The translations under genes were made by a program, and so were the position numbers. From the NCBI GenBank assembly GCA_963703075.1, contig OY969786.1:2666001-2730000 (forward strand): DNA of 64,000 nucleotides, read 5' to 3'. Every line of letters begins with the position of its first letter. The stretch's first letter is position 1. Of the stretch, positions 33,322 to 43,352 are shown one piece after another. The notes under the pieces were generated by a model, which was not told the origin of the DNA, searched no databases, and saw nothing but the letters and a program-made list of their open reading frames with translations. This DNA is from Korobacter sp963703075. GTDB lineage: Bacteria; Acidobacteriota; Terriglobia; Terriglobales; Acidobacteriaceae.

Positions 33322-36300
33322 ATGAACAGACCGAAAGTAACAATCGATGGCAATGAAGCCGCGGCCTACGTGGCGCACAAGGTAAATGAGGTCATTGCCA
33401 TTTACCCAATCACGCCCTCTTCGCCGATGGGCGAGTGGTCCGATCAGTGGTCGTCGGAAGGCAAGCCCAACATCTGGGGAACGATTCCCTCAGTGATCGA
33501 GATGCAGAGCGAAGGCGGCGCAGCCGGAGCATTGCACGGCGCACTCCAGACAGGCGCGCTCGCCACGACCTTCACCTCCGCCCAGGGTCTGCTGTTGATG
33601 ATCCCCAACATGTACAAGATCGCGGGCGAACTGACGCCTACCGTGATTCACGTGGCCGCGCGGTCGCTGGCAGCGCAGGCGCTGTCGATCTTTGGGGATC
33701 ACCAGGATGTGATGTCCGTACGCTCGACCGGTTGGGCAATGCTGGCCTCGAATAATGTGCAGGAGGTGATGGACTTCGCGCTAATTTCCCAGGCTGCGAC
33801 ACTGGCATCGCGGGTCCCGTTCATTCATTTCTTCGATGGCTTCCGCACCTCGCATGAAGTTGGCAAGGTCGAACAGCTCACCGTGGACGACCTCCGGGCG
33901 CTGATCAGCGACGACCTTGTTCGCACCCATCGCGCGCGCGCGTTGACGCCTGATAAGCCGGTGCTTCGTGGTACCGCGCAGAACCCCGACGTTTACTTCC
34001 AGGGCCGCGAAACCGTGAACCCGTACTACCTGGCGATTCCCACCATCGTGCAGAACGTGATGGACCAGTTTGCCAAGCAGGTCGGCCGTCAATACCGGCT
34101 GTTTGACTACGTAGGGTCGCAGGATGCCGAGCGCGTCCTGATCATCATGGGTTCGGGAGCTGATGTTTCGCAGGAAGCCGTTGAAGCGCTCAACGCCAAA
34201 GGTGAAAAAGTCGGACTGCTGAAGGTTCACCTGTACCGCCCGTTCTCGGTGGATCACTTCCTCGCTGCACTTCCCGCCACGGTGAAAGCCATTGCTGTGC
34301 TCGATCGCACCAAGGAACCCGGTTCAGTCGGCGAACCGCTCTACCAGGACGTGGTAACGGCGATCAGTGAGGCTTTTGCAGCGGGTGGATCGCAGCTTAA
34401 GAAGTTCCCCAAGATCATTGGCGGCCGCTATGGACTTTCGTCCAAGGAATACACCCCGGCGATGGTGAAAGGCGTCTTCGATGAATTGGGGAAAGAGTCG
34501 TCGAAGAATCACTTCACCATCGGCATCCACGATGACGTTACTTTCACCAGTATTGGTTACGATCCGGCGTTCTCGACGGAAGATCCCCATACCGTACGGG
34601 CCCTGTTTTATGGGCTCGGAGCGGACGGAACCGTCGGCGCGAACAAGAATTCGATCAAAATCATCGGCGAAGATACCGAAAACTACGCGCAAGGCTACTT
34701 CGTGTATGACTCGAAGAAATCGGGCTCGCTGACGACCTCGCACCTGCGCTTTGGGCCGAAGCCGATTCGCTCGAGCTACCTGATCTCGCGCGCGAGTTTC
34801 GTGGCCTGCCACCAATTCACGTTCCTAGAGCGGGTCAACGTTCTGCAGAACGCGGATCCCGGTGCGACCTTCCTGCTCAACAGCCCTTTCAGCCACGAAG
34901 AAGTTTGGGACCATCTGCCGAGGGCTACACAAAAGCAGATTATCGACAAGAAATTGAAGTTTTACGTGGTTGACGGATACAAGGTGGCCCGCGATACCGG
35001 GATGGGCACGCGGATTAACACCATCATGCAGACCTGCTTCTTCGCCATCAGCGGCGTTTTGCCGCGCGAAGAGGCGATCGAGGCGATCAAGAAAGCCATT
35101 AAGAAGACGTATGGCAAGCGCGGCGAGTCAGTGGTGCAAAAGAATTTTGCCGCCGTCGACAGCACTCTAGAAAACCTATTCGAAGTGAAAGTCCCCAGCA
35201 GCGTATCGAGCAGCTTCGATATGCGTCCTCCGGTTCCCAACGAGGCGCCGGATTTCGTGAAGAACGTTCTCGGCCCCATTATCGACGGCCGTGGTGACGA
35301 CCTGCCGGTGAGCATGATGCCGGTGGACGGTACCTTCCCGACCGCCACCGCGATGTGGGAGAAGCGCAACATCGCCCTGGAAATTCCTGTGTGGGACGAG
35401 CAGCTCTGCATCCAGTGCGGCAAGTGCGTCCTGGTCTGCCCGCACGCGGTCATCCGCGCGAAGGTTTACAAGAGCGACTTTGCGAAGAGCGCGCCAGAGA
35501 CTTTCAAGAACGCGCCAGCGAAGTGGAAAGACTATAAGGACCAGTTCTACACGCTGCAAGTCGCTCCTGAAGATTGCACCGGATGCGCTTTGTGCGTGGA
35601 AGCATGCCCCGCAAAGAGCAAGAGCGACGTGAGCCATAAAGCTATCAACATGGCTGACCAGCTTCCCTTGCGCGACAGTGAAGTGAAGAACTGGGATTAC
35701 TTCCTTGGCATCGACGATTTCGATCGCAAGCCGCTCAGCGCGAACCAGGTGAAGGACGTGCAGCTATTGCAGCCGCTGTTCGAGTTTTCCGGAGCCTGCA
35801 CCGGTTGCGGAGAAACGCCCTATGTGAAGCTGATGACGCAACTCTTCGGTGATCGCGCGGTGATTGCGAATGCGACAGGATGTTCGTCGATCTACGGCGG
35901 CAACCTGCCGACCACGCCTTACACCGTCAACAAGGATGGGCGCGGCGCGGCCTGGTCGAACTCGCTGTTTGAAGACAATGCGGAATTCGGTCTGGGCATG
36001 CGGCTGGCTATCGATAAGCAGAATGAGTACGCCCGGGAATTGGTCGTACGTTTTGCCAACATTCTCGGCGAGACCCTGGTGAAGAGCTTGCTCGATGCCG
36101 ACCAGAGCAACGAAGCCGGCATTCAAGCGCAGCGCGAACGGGTGGTTGAGCTGAAGAATAAGCTCTATCCGCTGAGCACCGCGGAAGCGAAGGACCTGCT
36201 CTCTCTGGCCGATTCGCTGGTAAAGAAGTCGGTCTGGATTCTCGGCGGCGACGGCTGGGCGTATGACATCGGTTACGGCGGCCTCGATCACGTGCTCGCG

Positions 36301-36948
36301 TCCGGGAAGAACGTCAACATCCTAGTGCTCGATACGGAAGTCTATTCCAACACGGGCGGCCAGATGTCGAAGTCCACCCCGCGCGGCGCAGTGGCGAAAT
36401 TTGCCGCGGGCGGCAAACCGCGGGCCAAGAAAGACCTCGCCATGATCGCCATGACCTACGGTTCGGCCTATGTAGCGCGCGTGGCGATGGGATCGAACGA
36501 CATGCAAACGCTGAAGGCATTTAACGAAGCTGAAGCGTACGACGGCCCGTCGATGATCATCGCTTACAGCCACTGCATTGCGCACGGTTTCGACCTGGTG
36601 CACGGACTTGATCAGCAGAAACTTGCGGTGCAGTCCGGACACTGGCCGCTGTTCCGTTACAACCCGGCGCTCGCGGCACACGGCAAAGCACCATTCACAC
36701 TCGACTCCAAGGCGCCGTCAATCCCGCTGGAGAAATACATCTATAACGAAACCCGTTACACGATGCTTCGCCACAGCGACCCGAAAGCGGCGGCGCTGCT
36801 GCTCACGGAAGCGCAGGAAGATGTCACGACCCGCTTCAAGATGTACGAGCAGTGGGCCAGCATGCCGGCGGATGGCGATGTGAAAGGCGCGGTGCAAGCG
36901 GTCGCAAGCCAGGCGCAAGCCTCCGCAAAAGGAGCGGGCAATGATTGA
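33322..36948 (+). CDS. nifJ: Pyruvate:ferredoxin (flavodoxin) oxidoreductase, single-chain
   Basis: 1208 residues, the usual length for the fused enzyme. It oxidises pyruvate with CoA to acetyl-CoA and CO2, reducing ferredoxin or flavodoxin. The N-terminal domain has IYPITPSSPMGEWSD; the ferredoxin-like domain has CIQCGKCVLVCPH (~700) and CTGCALCVEACP (~755); the third cluster starts with CTGCGETPYV (~830). The thiamine diphosphate site is GDGWAYDIGYGGLDH through NTGGQMSKSTP (~975-1020). It is oxygen-sensitive in most organisms, so the CRP/FNR-like site upstream is notable. It overlaps the next gene by 8 bases. Confidence 0.97.
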   Translation: MNRPKVTIDGNEAAAYVAHKVNEVIAIYPITPSSPMGEWSDQWSSEGKPNIWGTIPSVIEMQSEGGAAGALHGALQTGALATTFTSAQGLLLMIPNMYKIAGELTPTVIHVAARSLAAQALSIFGDHQDVMSVRSTGWAMLASNNVQEVMDFALISQAATLASRVPFIHFFDGFRTSHEVGKVEQLTVDDLRALISDDLVRTHRARALTPDKPVLRGTAQNPDVYFQGRETVNPYYLAIPTIVQNVMDQFAKQVGRQYRLFDYVGSQDAERVLIIMGSGADVSQEAVEALNAKGEKVGLLKVHLYRPFSVDHFLAALPATVKAIAVLDRTKEPGSVGEPLYQDVVTAISEAFAAGGSQLKKFPKIIGGRYGLSSKEYTPAMVKGVFDELGKESSKNHFTIGIHDDVTFTSIGYDPAFSTEDPHTVRALFYGLGADGTVGANKNSIKIIGEDTENYAQGYFVYDSKKSGSLTTSHLRFGPKPIRSSYLISRASFVACHQFTFLERVNVLQNADPGATFLLNSPFSHEEVWDHLPRATQKQIIDKKLKFYVVDGYKVARDTGMGTRINTIMQTCFFAISGVLPREEAIEAIKKAIKKTYGKRGESVVQKNFAAVDSTLENLFEVKVPSSVSSSFDMRPPVPNEAPDFVKNVLGPIIDGRGDDLPVSMMPVDGTFPTATAMWEKRNIALEIPVWDEQLCIQCGKCVLVCPHAVIRAKVYKSDFAKSAPETFKNAPAKWKDYKDQFYTLQVAPEDCTGCALCVEACPAKSKSDVSHKAINMADQLPLRDSEVKNWDYFLGIDDFDRKPLSANQVKDVQLLQPLFEFSGACTGCGETPYVKLMTQLFGDRAVIANATGCSSIYGGNLPTTPYTVNKDGRGAAWSNSLFEDNAEFGLGMRLAIDKQNEYARELVVRFANILGETLVKSLLDADQSNEAGIQAQRERVVELKNKLYPLSTAEAKDLLSLADSLVKKSVWILGGDGWAYDIGYGGLDHVLASGKNVNILVLDTEVYSNTGGQMSKSTPRGAVAKFAAGGKPRAKKDLAMIAMTYGSAYVARVAMGSNDMQTLKAFNEAEAYDGPSMIIAYSHCIAHGFDLVHGLDQQKLAVQSGHWPLFRYNPALAAHGKAPFTLDSKAPSIPLEKYIYNETRYTMLRHSDPKAAALLLTEAQEDVTTRFKMYEQWASMPADGDVKGAVQAVASQAQASAKGAGND

Positions 36949-37945
36949 TCTTTCCACGAAATACCTTGGGTTCAAACTGAAGAATCCGCTGGTGGTCTCC
37001 GCCTCTCCCTTGTGCAAGGACCAGGCGATCATCAAGCGCATGGAAGACGCCGGCGCGAGCGCGATCGTTCTTCACTCATTGTTTGAGGAGCAGATCAACC
37101 TCGAAAGCAATGAGCTTGACCGATTCCTTTCGTTCGGTAGTGATGTCTCGGCGGAAGCGGTGGATATGTTCCCCGACATGGGCGAGTACAACATCGGGCC
37201 CGACGAATACCTGGAACACATCCAGAAAGCGAAGCAGAGTACGAAGATTCCGATCATCGCCAGCTTGAACGGCGTTTCGGCCGGTGGATGGACACGATAC
37301 GCCCGGCTCATGGAGCAGGCGGGCGCGGATGCGATCGAACTGAACATCTACTACGTGCCCACCGACCCCGAACTGAGCGGGGCGACCGTGGAACACATGC
37401 ATGCCGAGTTGGTGAAAGTGGTGAAGCAAAGCGTGAAGATCCCCGTAGCGGTAAAACTGGGACCGTATTTCAGCGCTTTTGCGAACCTCGCGAAGCAACT
37501 GGACCATGCCGGTGCGAATGCACTCGTGATTTTCAATCGCTTCTACCAGCCCGATTTTGACCTCGACAATCTCGAAGTCACGCCCAACCTGGTGCTGAGC
37601 CGCTCCAATGAACTGAAGCTCCGCATTCACTGGGCAGCCATTCTCTACGGCAAGATCGCCGCCGATATCGCTGTCACCGGGGGTGTACACACGCCGGAAG
37701 ACGTCATCAAGTCGATGATGGCCGGCGCGCGAGTCGCGATGACAACCTCGGCGCTGCTGGAACAGGGCGTCGATTATCTTCGCGTCTTGCTGAATGGTGT
37801 GCAGAAGTGGATGGAGGAACACGGTTACGAATCCATTCACCAGATGCAGGGCAGCATGAGCCAGAAGAATGTGCCGCAGCCGGCGGCGTTCGAGCGCGGC
37901 AACTACATGAAGGTGCTCAGCAGCTACGCTTTGGCAGAAAAATAG
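36941..37945 (+). CDS. Dihydroorotate dehydrogenase-like flavoprotein (PreA/PyrD family)
   Basis: 334-residue TIM-barrel flavoprotein. Visible features: GFKLKNPLVVSASPL at the start, IPIIASLNGVSAGGW (~95), AIELNIYYVP (~128), PVAVKLGPYFS (~165) and the FMN phosphate site region AVTGGVHTPEDVIKSMMAGA (~245). The usual catalytic Cys/Ser loop of true PyrD is not conserved, and pyrimidine genes are absent, so a function coupled to pyruvate:ferredoxin oxidoreductase is more likely than pyrimidine synthesis. The start overlaps nifJ, indicating tight co-expression. Confidence 0.87.
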   Translation: MIDLSTKYLGFKLKNPLVVSASPLCKDQAIIKRMEDAGASAIVLHSLFEEQINLESNELDRFLSFGSDVSAEAVDMFPDMGEYNIGPDEYLEHIQKAKQSTKIPIIASLNGVSAGGWTRYARLMEQAGADAIELNIYYVPTDPELSGATVEHMHAELVKVVKQSVKIPVAVKLGPYFSAFANLAKQLDHAGANALVIFNRFYQPDFDLDNLEVTPNLVLSRSNELKLRIHWAAILYGKIAADIAVTGGVHTPEDVIKSMMAGARVAMTTSALLEQGVDYLRVLLNGVQKWMEEHGYESIHQMQGSMSQKNVPQPAAFERGNYMKVLSSYALAEK

Positions 37946-37969
37946 ATACGTTGATTCGCACGCAACGAA

Positions 37970-37997
37970 AAAAGGCGACTCTCATGAGCCGCCTTTT
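37970..37997. terminator. Bidirectional terminator between nifJ operon and the Ser/Thr-rich gene
   Basis: AAAAGGCG/CGCCTTTT stem between two convergent genes, with T-runs on either strand, so it can serve both. Confidence 0.7.
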
Positions 37998-38014
37998 GAT
38001 TTGTAGCACTGCGA

Positions 38015-38938
38015 TTAGAACTTCGGAACCGAAGATTGATCCGGCGTATTGCTCGTGCTGTTGCTGCTCGGGCTGCTCGTCGTGGTGCTGTTGGTCGACG
38101 AGTTCGTGGACTGGGCGCTGTTTCCATTTGCATCTGTCGTCGTGTGATGTTTCTTGTGCTTTTTGGTCGTCGTCGTGTTGCCGTTGGCGTCGGTCGACGT
38201 CGTGGAACTGGTCGTGCTCTGCGTGGTGTCGGTGCCCGAAGTAGAAGCATTGGACTGCGCTTGGGCGTCACTCTGCGGCATCGTGCCGGAAGTGCTCTTC
38301 ATGGAAGTGTCGCTGCTGGCAGAATCCGTCTTCTGCGTTTCGCTGCTGGGGCTCTGCGCCGCAGTCCCATTCATCGAACTGGACTGAGCATCGCTCGAGC
38401 TTCCGGCATCCGCCGGGTTCGTCGGAGTGGCGGCCTGCGACATCAGCTTGGGCGTGCTCGAGTTGTCTTGGGCTTTTGGCGTCGTGTTGTCCGACTGAGG
38501 CGTGGCGGAATTGTCGGCAGGCGTCGTGGTGGTGGTCGTGGAATTCGTGGTCGTGCTGCTGGTGCCGCCATTTTTGTACGCATTGCTGGCCGGCTTTGCC
38601 CAAGGTTCATTCGCCTGCACATTGCCGCTGGTTGGACTGGTGCTGGTGCAAGGAGTCGCACTGGTGGCGCACGGCGCGGTCTTTGCCGCAGATGAGCCGC
38701 TTTGGGGGGTGGTCGCGGAAGTGGTCGCTCCTGTCGAGCTGTTCGGGGTCGCGTTGTCCTGTGTGCTGGACGGTGTCGCCGGCGATGATGGCGTGGTAGC
38801 GGGCGTTGTGGTCGTGCTGCTCTGGGTGGTGGTAGTGCTTGTGCTCGGTGTCGTCGATGTGCCCGGCGTGCTGGCGGTTTGTGCCAGAGCCAGCGTGCCT
38901 GTGAGAAGCAGACCTGCCGCAAAAATTGAACGCTTCAT
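38015..38938 (-). CDS. Secreted Ser/Thr-rich low-complexity protein
   Basis: 307 residues. After a signal peptide (MKRSIFAAGLLLTGTLALAQ) the chain is almost entirely Ser, Thr, Pro, Asn, Gln and Ala, with a small non-repetitive island around residues 85-125 (CATSATPCTSTSPTSG, two Cys; NEPWAKPASNAYKNGG). TDANGN occurs twice, the first copy leading into a Lys/His cluster (KKHKKHH) near 255. GGAGGGG precedes the ATG at 38938. No domain is recognised. It could be a cell-surface or extracellular mucin-like protein; codon use is so repetitive (GAC/GTC-type trinucleotides) that slippage and length variation are likely. Confidence 0.72.
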   Translation of the reverse strand: MKRSIFAAGLLLTGTLALAQTASTPGTSTTPSTSTTTTQSSTTTTPATTPSSPATPSSTQDNATPNSSTGATTSATTPQSGSSAAKTAPCATSATPCTSTSPTSGNVQANEPWAKPASNAYKNGGTSSTTTNSTTTTTTPADNSATPQSDNTTPKAQDNSSTPKLMSQAATPTNPADAGSSSDAQSSSMNGTAAQSPSSETQKTDSASSDTSMKSTSGTMPQSDAQAQSNASTSGTDTTQSTTSSTTSTDANGNTTTTKKHKKHHTTTDANGNSAQSTNSSTNSTTTSSPSSNSTSNTPDQSSVPKF

Positions 38939-39107
38939 AAATCCCCTCCGTGGGTGTGCGTGAATGACTCGATAACGAGGCGCAGTCAATTTGGATGGCG
39001 AACCACGGTCTGTGGGTTTTGCAAGAACGGGTGCAGCTCGCGAATCGCAAGCTGCGGAATGCATGCAATCGTGCTGGAATTCTGCATCTAAGGTTTCGGA
39101 GCGATAA

Positions 39108-39878
39108 ATGCCAGATACTTCGCGCCTTACGGCGAACGAAATCTTTGAACAGGTTGAAAGCAATGCCCACGACGAAGTTCACCGGTCCCCGCACGCCTTG
39201 GCATTTTCAGGTCTTGCGGGCGGCATCACCATGGGACTGACCGGCCTGGCGGTCGCCAGCGCGCAGGCGGCCCTGCCGAATGCCAAGGAATTCATTCCTT
39301 ACCTCTTTTATCCCCTCGGTTTTATCGCCGTAATCATCGGCCGCGCCCAACTCTTCACGGAAAACACGCTGTATCCGATCGCGCTCATCTTGAGCGAACG
39401 CAAGCACCTGCTGGACACGCTGAGGCTGTGGGTCATCGTTTTCTTCTCCAATGTAATTGGAGCTTCCGCATTTGCGGCCCTCGCGGTGAAGACGAACTCC
39501 CTACGTCCCGATATCGCCGAGCATCTCACCAAGCTCGGACAAGCTGCATTAGAGGGGAGCAACTCTCATATCTTCTGGAGTGGGGTAATTGGCGGGTGGA
39601 TTATCGCCCTGGTTGCGTGGATGGTATCGGCCAGTACGGGAACGATCGGCCAGATCGCGGTCATCTGGCTGCTCACGTTCGTGGTCGGCCTCGGGCACTT
39701 TTCCCACTGTATTGCGACGAGCGGAGAAATCCTAGCCGCCGTCTTCTCTGGGCAGGAAACGCTCAAGGCTTACATAAACTGGCTGCTTTGTGCGACCAGC
39801 GGCAATATCCTCGGAGGCATCTTTATTGTTACCCTCTTAAACTTCGGACAAGTCAAAGCCGGCGAACCGCAGTCGTAG
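39108..39878 (+). CDS. Formate/nitrite transporter (FNT) family channel
   Basis: 256 residues with six membrane helices in the FocA/NirC pattern. The N-terminal half carries ALAFSGLAGGITMGLTGLA and the channel loop motif GRAQLFTENTLYPIAL; the second half has VGLGHFSHCIATSGEILAAVFSG with the conserved pore-region His and a closing GNILGGIFIVTLLNFGQV. It moves small monovalent anions such as formate or nitrite. It resembles the YfdC-like branch in sequence texture. The SDR gene follows 23 bases later. Confidence 0.88.
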   Translation: MPDTSRLTANEIFEQVESNAHDEVHRSPHALAFSGLAGGITMGLTGLAVASAQAALPNAKEFIPYLFYPLGFIAVIIGRAQLFTENTLYPIALILSERKHLLDTLRLWVIVFFSNVIGASAFAALAVKTNSLRPDIAEHLTKLGQAALEGSNSHIFWSGVIGGWIIALVAWMVSASTGTIGQIAVIWLLTFVVGLGHFSHCIATSGEILAAVFSGQETLKAYINWLLCATSGNILGGIFIVTLLNFGQVKAGEPQS

Positions 39879-39901
39879 AGATTCGCTGGAGGAGAGCACG
39901 A

Positions 39902-41005
39902 ATGCGCGTGCGAAATATTGTTCTTACCGCTACCGCTGGAACCATGGCTGCGGGAACAGTCGCAGGAGTCGGTGCGCTGCTGATTGCACGGGCAGCATGG
40001 AAGAATTTTCGCGCGGTACGCGAGACGAGCCTGCGGGGGAAAGTCACGCTCGTCACCGGCGCATCGCGTGGACTGGGTTTCGCGATTGCCCAGGAACTGG
40101 CCCGCGAAGGGGCACGCCTGGCCATCTGCGCGCGGGACGAGGGTGAGCTCCGCTGGGCACAGCAGGAGTTGCAAGCCATGGGTGCCGAGGTTCTCGCCAT
40201 TGCGTGCGACGTAGGCGATCGCGAGCAGGTACGCCGCATGTTTGAGCAAATCCGCAGCCGCTACGGTGCTCTCGATGTGCTGGTCAACAATGCCGGGATC
40301 ATCAGCGTCGGGCCGATCCATTCCCAGACGGTGGAAGACTTCGAAGAGGCGATGCGCGTGATGTATTGGGGCGTGGTCTATACCACGCTGGAAGCGCTGC
40401 CGGACATGCTCGCGCGCCGCTCCGGACACATCGCGAACGTTACCTCCATTGGTGGCCGCGTCAGCATCCCTCACCTGATTCCCTATTGTGCGGCGAAGTT
40501 CGCGGCAGTCGGCTTTAGCGAAGGCATGCACGCCGAGTTGGCCAAGGACGGGATCAAGGTGACAACCGTCGTGCCCGGCCTCATGCGCACGGGGTCTCAC
40601 GTCAATGCCCACTTCAAAGGCGATCATCGCAAGGAATTTGCGTGGTTCAGCCTTGGGGCGTCCACCCCACTTACGGCGATGGGCGCTCACCGCGCCGCGA
40701 GAAAAATCGTGCATGCGGTAAAACGAGGCAAATCGGATTTGGTGTTGTCGTGGCAGGCGAAGACGCTCGCATTCGCGCACGGTGTAGCGCCGGGAACTGT
40801 GGGCGACACCCTGGGACTGGCGAATCGATTCATGCCGGGCAGCCGATCGGAGAGCAAAGAACGCTTCACCGGAAAGCAGAGCCGCAACTTTGTTTCCGAT
40901 TCGGTGGTTACGAAACTCGGACGCGAGGCGGGAGAGGAACTGCACCAGTATCCGGAAAAACGGGAAACGGACGACGCGGATCCGGACGCATTACTCGCCG
41001 ATTGA
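39902..41005 (+). CDS. Membrane-associated short-chain dehydrogenase/reductase
   Basis: 367 residues. An N-terminal hydrophobic helix (~6-28) anchors a classical SDR domain: cofactor motif TGASRGLG (~53), NNAG (~129), catalytic Ser in VTSIGGRVS (~180) and YCAAK (Tyr/Lys pair, ~193). Arg and Asp near the first beta strand (CARDEGEL) suggest NADP(H). About 90 residues beyond the SDR fold form a basic then acidic tail. The substrate is not evident. The start ATG has GGAGGAG about 7 bases upstream. Confidence 0.88.
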   Translation: MRVRNIVLTATAGTMAAGTVAGVGALLIARAAWKNFRAVRETSLRGKVTLVTGASRGLGFAIAQELAREGARLAICARDEGELRWAQQELQAMGAEVLAIACDVGDREQVRRMFEQIRSRYGALDVLVNNAGIISVGPIHSQTVEDFEEAMRVMYWGVVYTTLEALPDMLARRSGHIANVTSIGGRVSIPHLIPYCAAKFAAVGFSEGMHAELAKDGIKVTTVVPGLMRTGSHVNAHFKGDHRKEFAWFSLGASTPLTAMGAHRAARKIVHAVKRGKSDLVLSWQAKTLAFAHGVAPGTVGDTLGLANRFMPGSRSESKERFTGKQSRNFVSDSVVTKLGREAGEELHQYPEKRETDDADPDALLAD

Positions 41006-41110
41006 TCTGATCGCTCTGCCAACCCGCCCGAGCGCGCTGCATCTGAAAGTCTTGGGGTAGTGCGAGCTTCTCTAGCTTCCCCGGAAGAACACGAATGCGG
41101 AGGGTAGAGG

Positions 41111-41350
41111 ATGTCAGCAAGAGTCAGAGAGCCAGCGGACGGGCGGTCTAGGTCTATGTCACCTGCATACGTGTTTAACTACAACAACCCCAGGATCGAA
41201 CTTCGCGACGACAACAAGCCAATTCCCGTCCCCCCGGGGAACGAAAAACCTCCGATCGAAGAACCGCCAGACGGTCCGGTACCGAAGCCGGATACACCGA
41301 TCCAAGAGCCTGATCCCGTCGAACCCCAACGTCTGGGGGCAGTCATCTAG
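41111..41350 (+). CDS. Small proline-rich hypothetical protein
   Basis: 79 residues, dominated from residue 38 on by Pro, Glu and Asp in PP.EEPPDGPVPKPD-like repeats. GGAGG lies 7 bases before the ATG, which supports translation. No signal peptide or domain is visible. An internal ATG at 41156 is a possible alternative start. Confidence 0.5.
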   Translation: MSARVREPADGRSRSMSPAYVFNYNNPRIELRDDNKPIPVPPGNEKPPIEEPPDGPVPKPDTPIQEPDPVEPQRLGAVI

Positions 41351-41399
41351 GAGTTTCACCGTCGATGCTTCTTTATAATGAGATTTTTTGGACGGTGGG

Positions 41400-43247
41400 A
41401 TGAATCTTAGTGCGACGCAGACATATTCCCGTTCAATCGATTCGGGCATTTCGCAATCATCGAAAAGCAAGTCTCACCTCCTGATCATCAGCCTTTTCTG
41501 GTTGGTGATCTATTTGCCTGGCATCTTCTCTCCGGCGCTGCTTGACGACGCGGACTCGATTCACGCCGAAGCCGCCCGCGAGATGACCATTCGCCATGAC
41601 TGGACGACGCTCTACATCAACGGTCTGCGTTACCTCGAAAAGGCTCCGCTGCCGTATTGGGGCATGGCCGCCAGCTACAAACTTTTCGGGGTGAGCGATT
41701 GGTCGGCGCGACTGCCGTTCGCACTGGGAGTCCTCGCGAGTTTGCTTGCCACCTATGCGATCGGACGCCGCAATCTTGGCGAGCGGGCTGGGTTCTGGGC
41801 AGCGATTGTCCTCGCTACTGGTGTGGGCTCCTACATCTTTACGCGCATCCTGATTCCTGATTTGCTGGTGGGGTTGTGGCTCACCCTCGGGTTCGACTTC
41901 TTTCTCCGCGGCGTGGAGCAGGATCGTCCTTCGCTCATCTCCTGCTGCGGACTCGCCGTAACTGCCGCTCTGAATGTGCTGACCAAGGGATTGATCGGCA
42001 TCGTCTTTCCCGTCGCCATCATCCTGGTGTATCTCTTCCTCAGCCACAATTTGAGGCACCTGCTCAAGATGCGCTGGCTGCCCAGCATCGCGATCTTGCT
42101 CGCGATCGCGGCGCCTTGGCACATTCTGGCAACCCTCGCAAACCCGCCGCAAGGCCAGGCGCGCGGCTTTTTCTGGTGGTACTTCATCAACGAGCACTTC
42201 CTGCGCTATCTCGGGAAGCGAGTTCCGAAGGACTATGACACGATTCCACTCGGCATTTTCTGGGCGCTGATGGTGGTCTGGTTGTTGCCCTGGTGCGCAT
42301 TCGTTGTGCAGGCTGTCGCGCGGGTACCCCACAAGTTGCGCGATTTTGCGATGGGATTGGACCGTCGTGAGCGGGCCCTCCTGCTTTTCGCAACCTGGAC
42401 CGGATGCATCCTCCTGTTCTTCAGCTTCTCGACCCGCCAGGAGTACTACACCATTCCCGCGCTCCCCGCCCTGGCGCTGATCGTGGGCGACTGGCTGGTT
42501 GCGGAAAGCGATTCGCCGGCGGGAAGTTCGCTGCGCAAGTGGGGCCTGGTGGGCTCGGGGGCTCTCCTCGCGGTGGGTGTGATCGTAGGAATCGTCGGTG
42601 GATACATTTTGAATCTCTCGGAAACCGTCCCTCCCGGTTCCGACCTGGTAGAGCTGTTGAAGAAAAATCCGAACGACTACGCGATGTCGCTCGGCCACGT
42701 GCTCGATCTCACTCCGCGAGCCATCGGGTTATTTCGGATGCCACTCACTGTCTTCGCAGGTGCGTTATTTATTGGCACCGCGGTGAGTTTCTGGTTGCGC
42801 TGGAAGGGTCGCCCCGGCGCGGCAAATTGGGCCCTCGCGTTGATGATGGTGCCTGTGCTTTTCGCGGTCCACACGGGGCTGGTGGATTTCTCGCCCATCC
42901 TTTCGTCCCGCGCGTTGGCGGTAGCGATCGAGCATCGCTGGCAGCCCGGAGACATTATCGTGGTCAATAGCGAGTATGAAGACGCGTCCACCCTGAATTT
43001 TTATACCCACCAGACGCTTCACATCCTCAATCATCGCAATACCGGAAACGTATATAACGGCGCTCTCTATCCCGATGCCCCGCCAATCTTCGAGGATGAC
43101 TCTTCCATGAAGCAGCTCTGGAACGGACAGCACCGGGTGTTTGTCTGGACAGAGGAAGACAAGGTCGGGAATATAGAGCAGTTGGGCGGGTGGTACGAGA
43201 TTGCGCGCAGCGGCGGAAAGCTCATTCTCAGCAATCAACCTGGCTAA
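41400..43247 (+). CDS. Glycosyltransferase family 39 membrane protein (ArnT/PMT-like)
   Basis: 615 residues with a dozen membrane spans. The first periplasmic loop has the family's acidic pair (LLDDADSIHAEAAREM) and the LEKAPLPYWGMA motif; helices continue through residue ~490, followed by a soluble C-terminal domain. GT39-type enzymes use polyprenyl-phosphate sugars to modify lipid A, proteins or other envelope targets on the outer face of the inner membrane. It lies next to two lipid glycosyltransferase-like genes. I prefer the ATG at 41400 over TTG at 41388. Confidence 0.88.
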   Translation: MNLSATQTYSRSIDSGISQSSKSKSHLLIISLFWLVIYLPGIFSPALLDDADSIHAEAAREMTIRHDWTTLYINGLRYLEKAPLPYWGMAASYKLFGVSDWSARLPFALGVLASLLATYAIGRRNLGERAGFWAAIVLATGVGSYIFTRILIPDLLVGLWLTLGFDFFLRGVEQDRPSLISCCGLAVTAALNVLTKGLIGIVFPVAIILVYLFLSHNLRHLLKMRWLPSIAILLAIAAPWHILATLANPPQGQARGFFWWYFINEHFLRYLGKRVPKDYDTIPLGIFWALMVVWLLPWCAFVVQAVARVPHKLRDFAMGLDRRERALLLFATWTGCILLFFSFSTRQEYYTIPALPALALIVGDWLVAESDSPAGSSLRKWGLVGSGALLAVGVIVGIVGGYILNLSETVPPGSDLVELLKKNPNDYAMSLGHVLDLTPRAIGLFRMPLTVFAGALFIGTAVSFWLRWKGRPGAANWALALMMVPVLFAVHTGLVDFSPILSSRALAVAIEHRWQPGDIIVVNSEYEDASTLNFYTHQTLHILNHRNTGNVYNGALYPDAPPIFEDDSSMKQLWNGQHRVFVWTEEDKVGNIEQLGGWYEIARSGGKLILSNQPG

Positions 43248-43352
43248 TCGATCGATCGACTTCGGGTAGCCTGATCGTGCCTTCTGACAGATTGTTCATC
43301 TCGAGCGTACCTCCTGAACCGCTGCTCGCGCGTCTATAATTCATAGAATCCT

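Noticed and set aside
39770..40945. 391-codon minus-strand open frame opposite the SDR gene
   Set aside because: The plus strand carries all SDR motifs; the minus frame shows none.
15774..42363. GGACC as a universal error motif
   Set aside because: GGACC also occurs in intact genes, for example at 15774-15778 and 42359-42363, so the motif alone does not cause a frame change.
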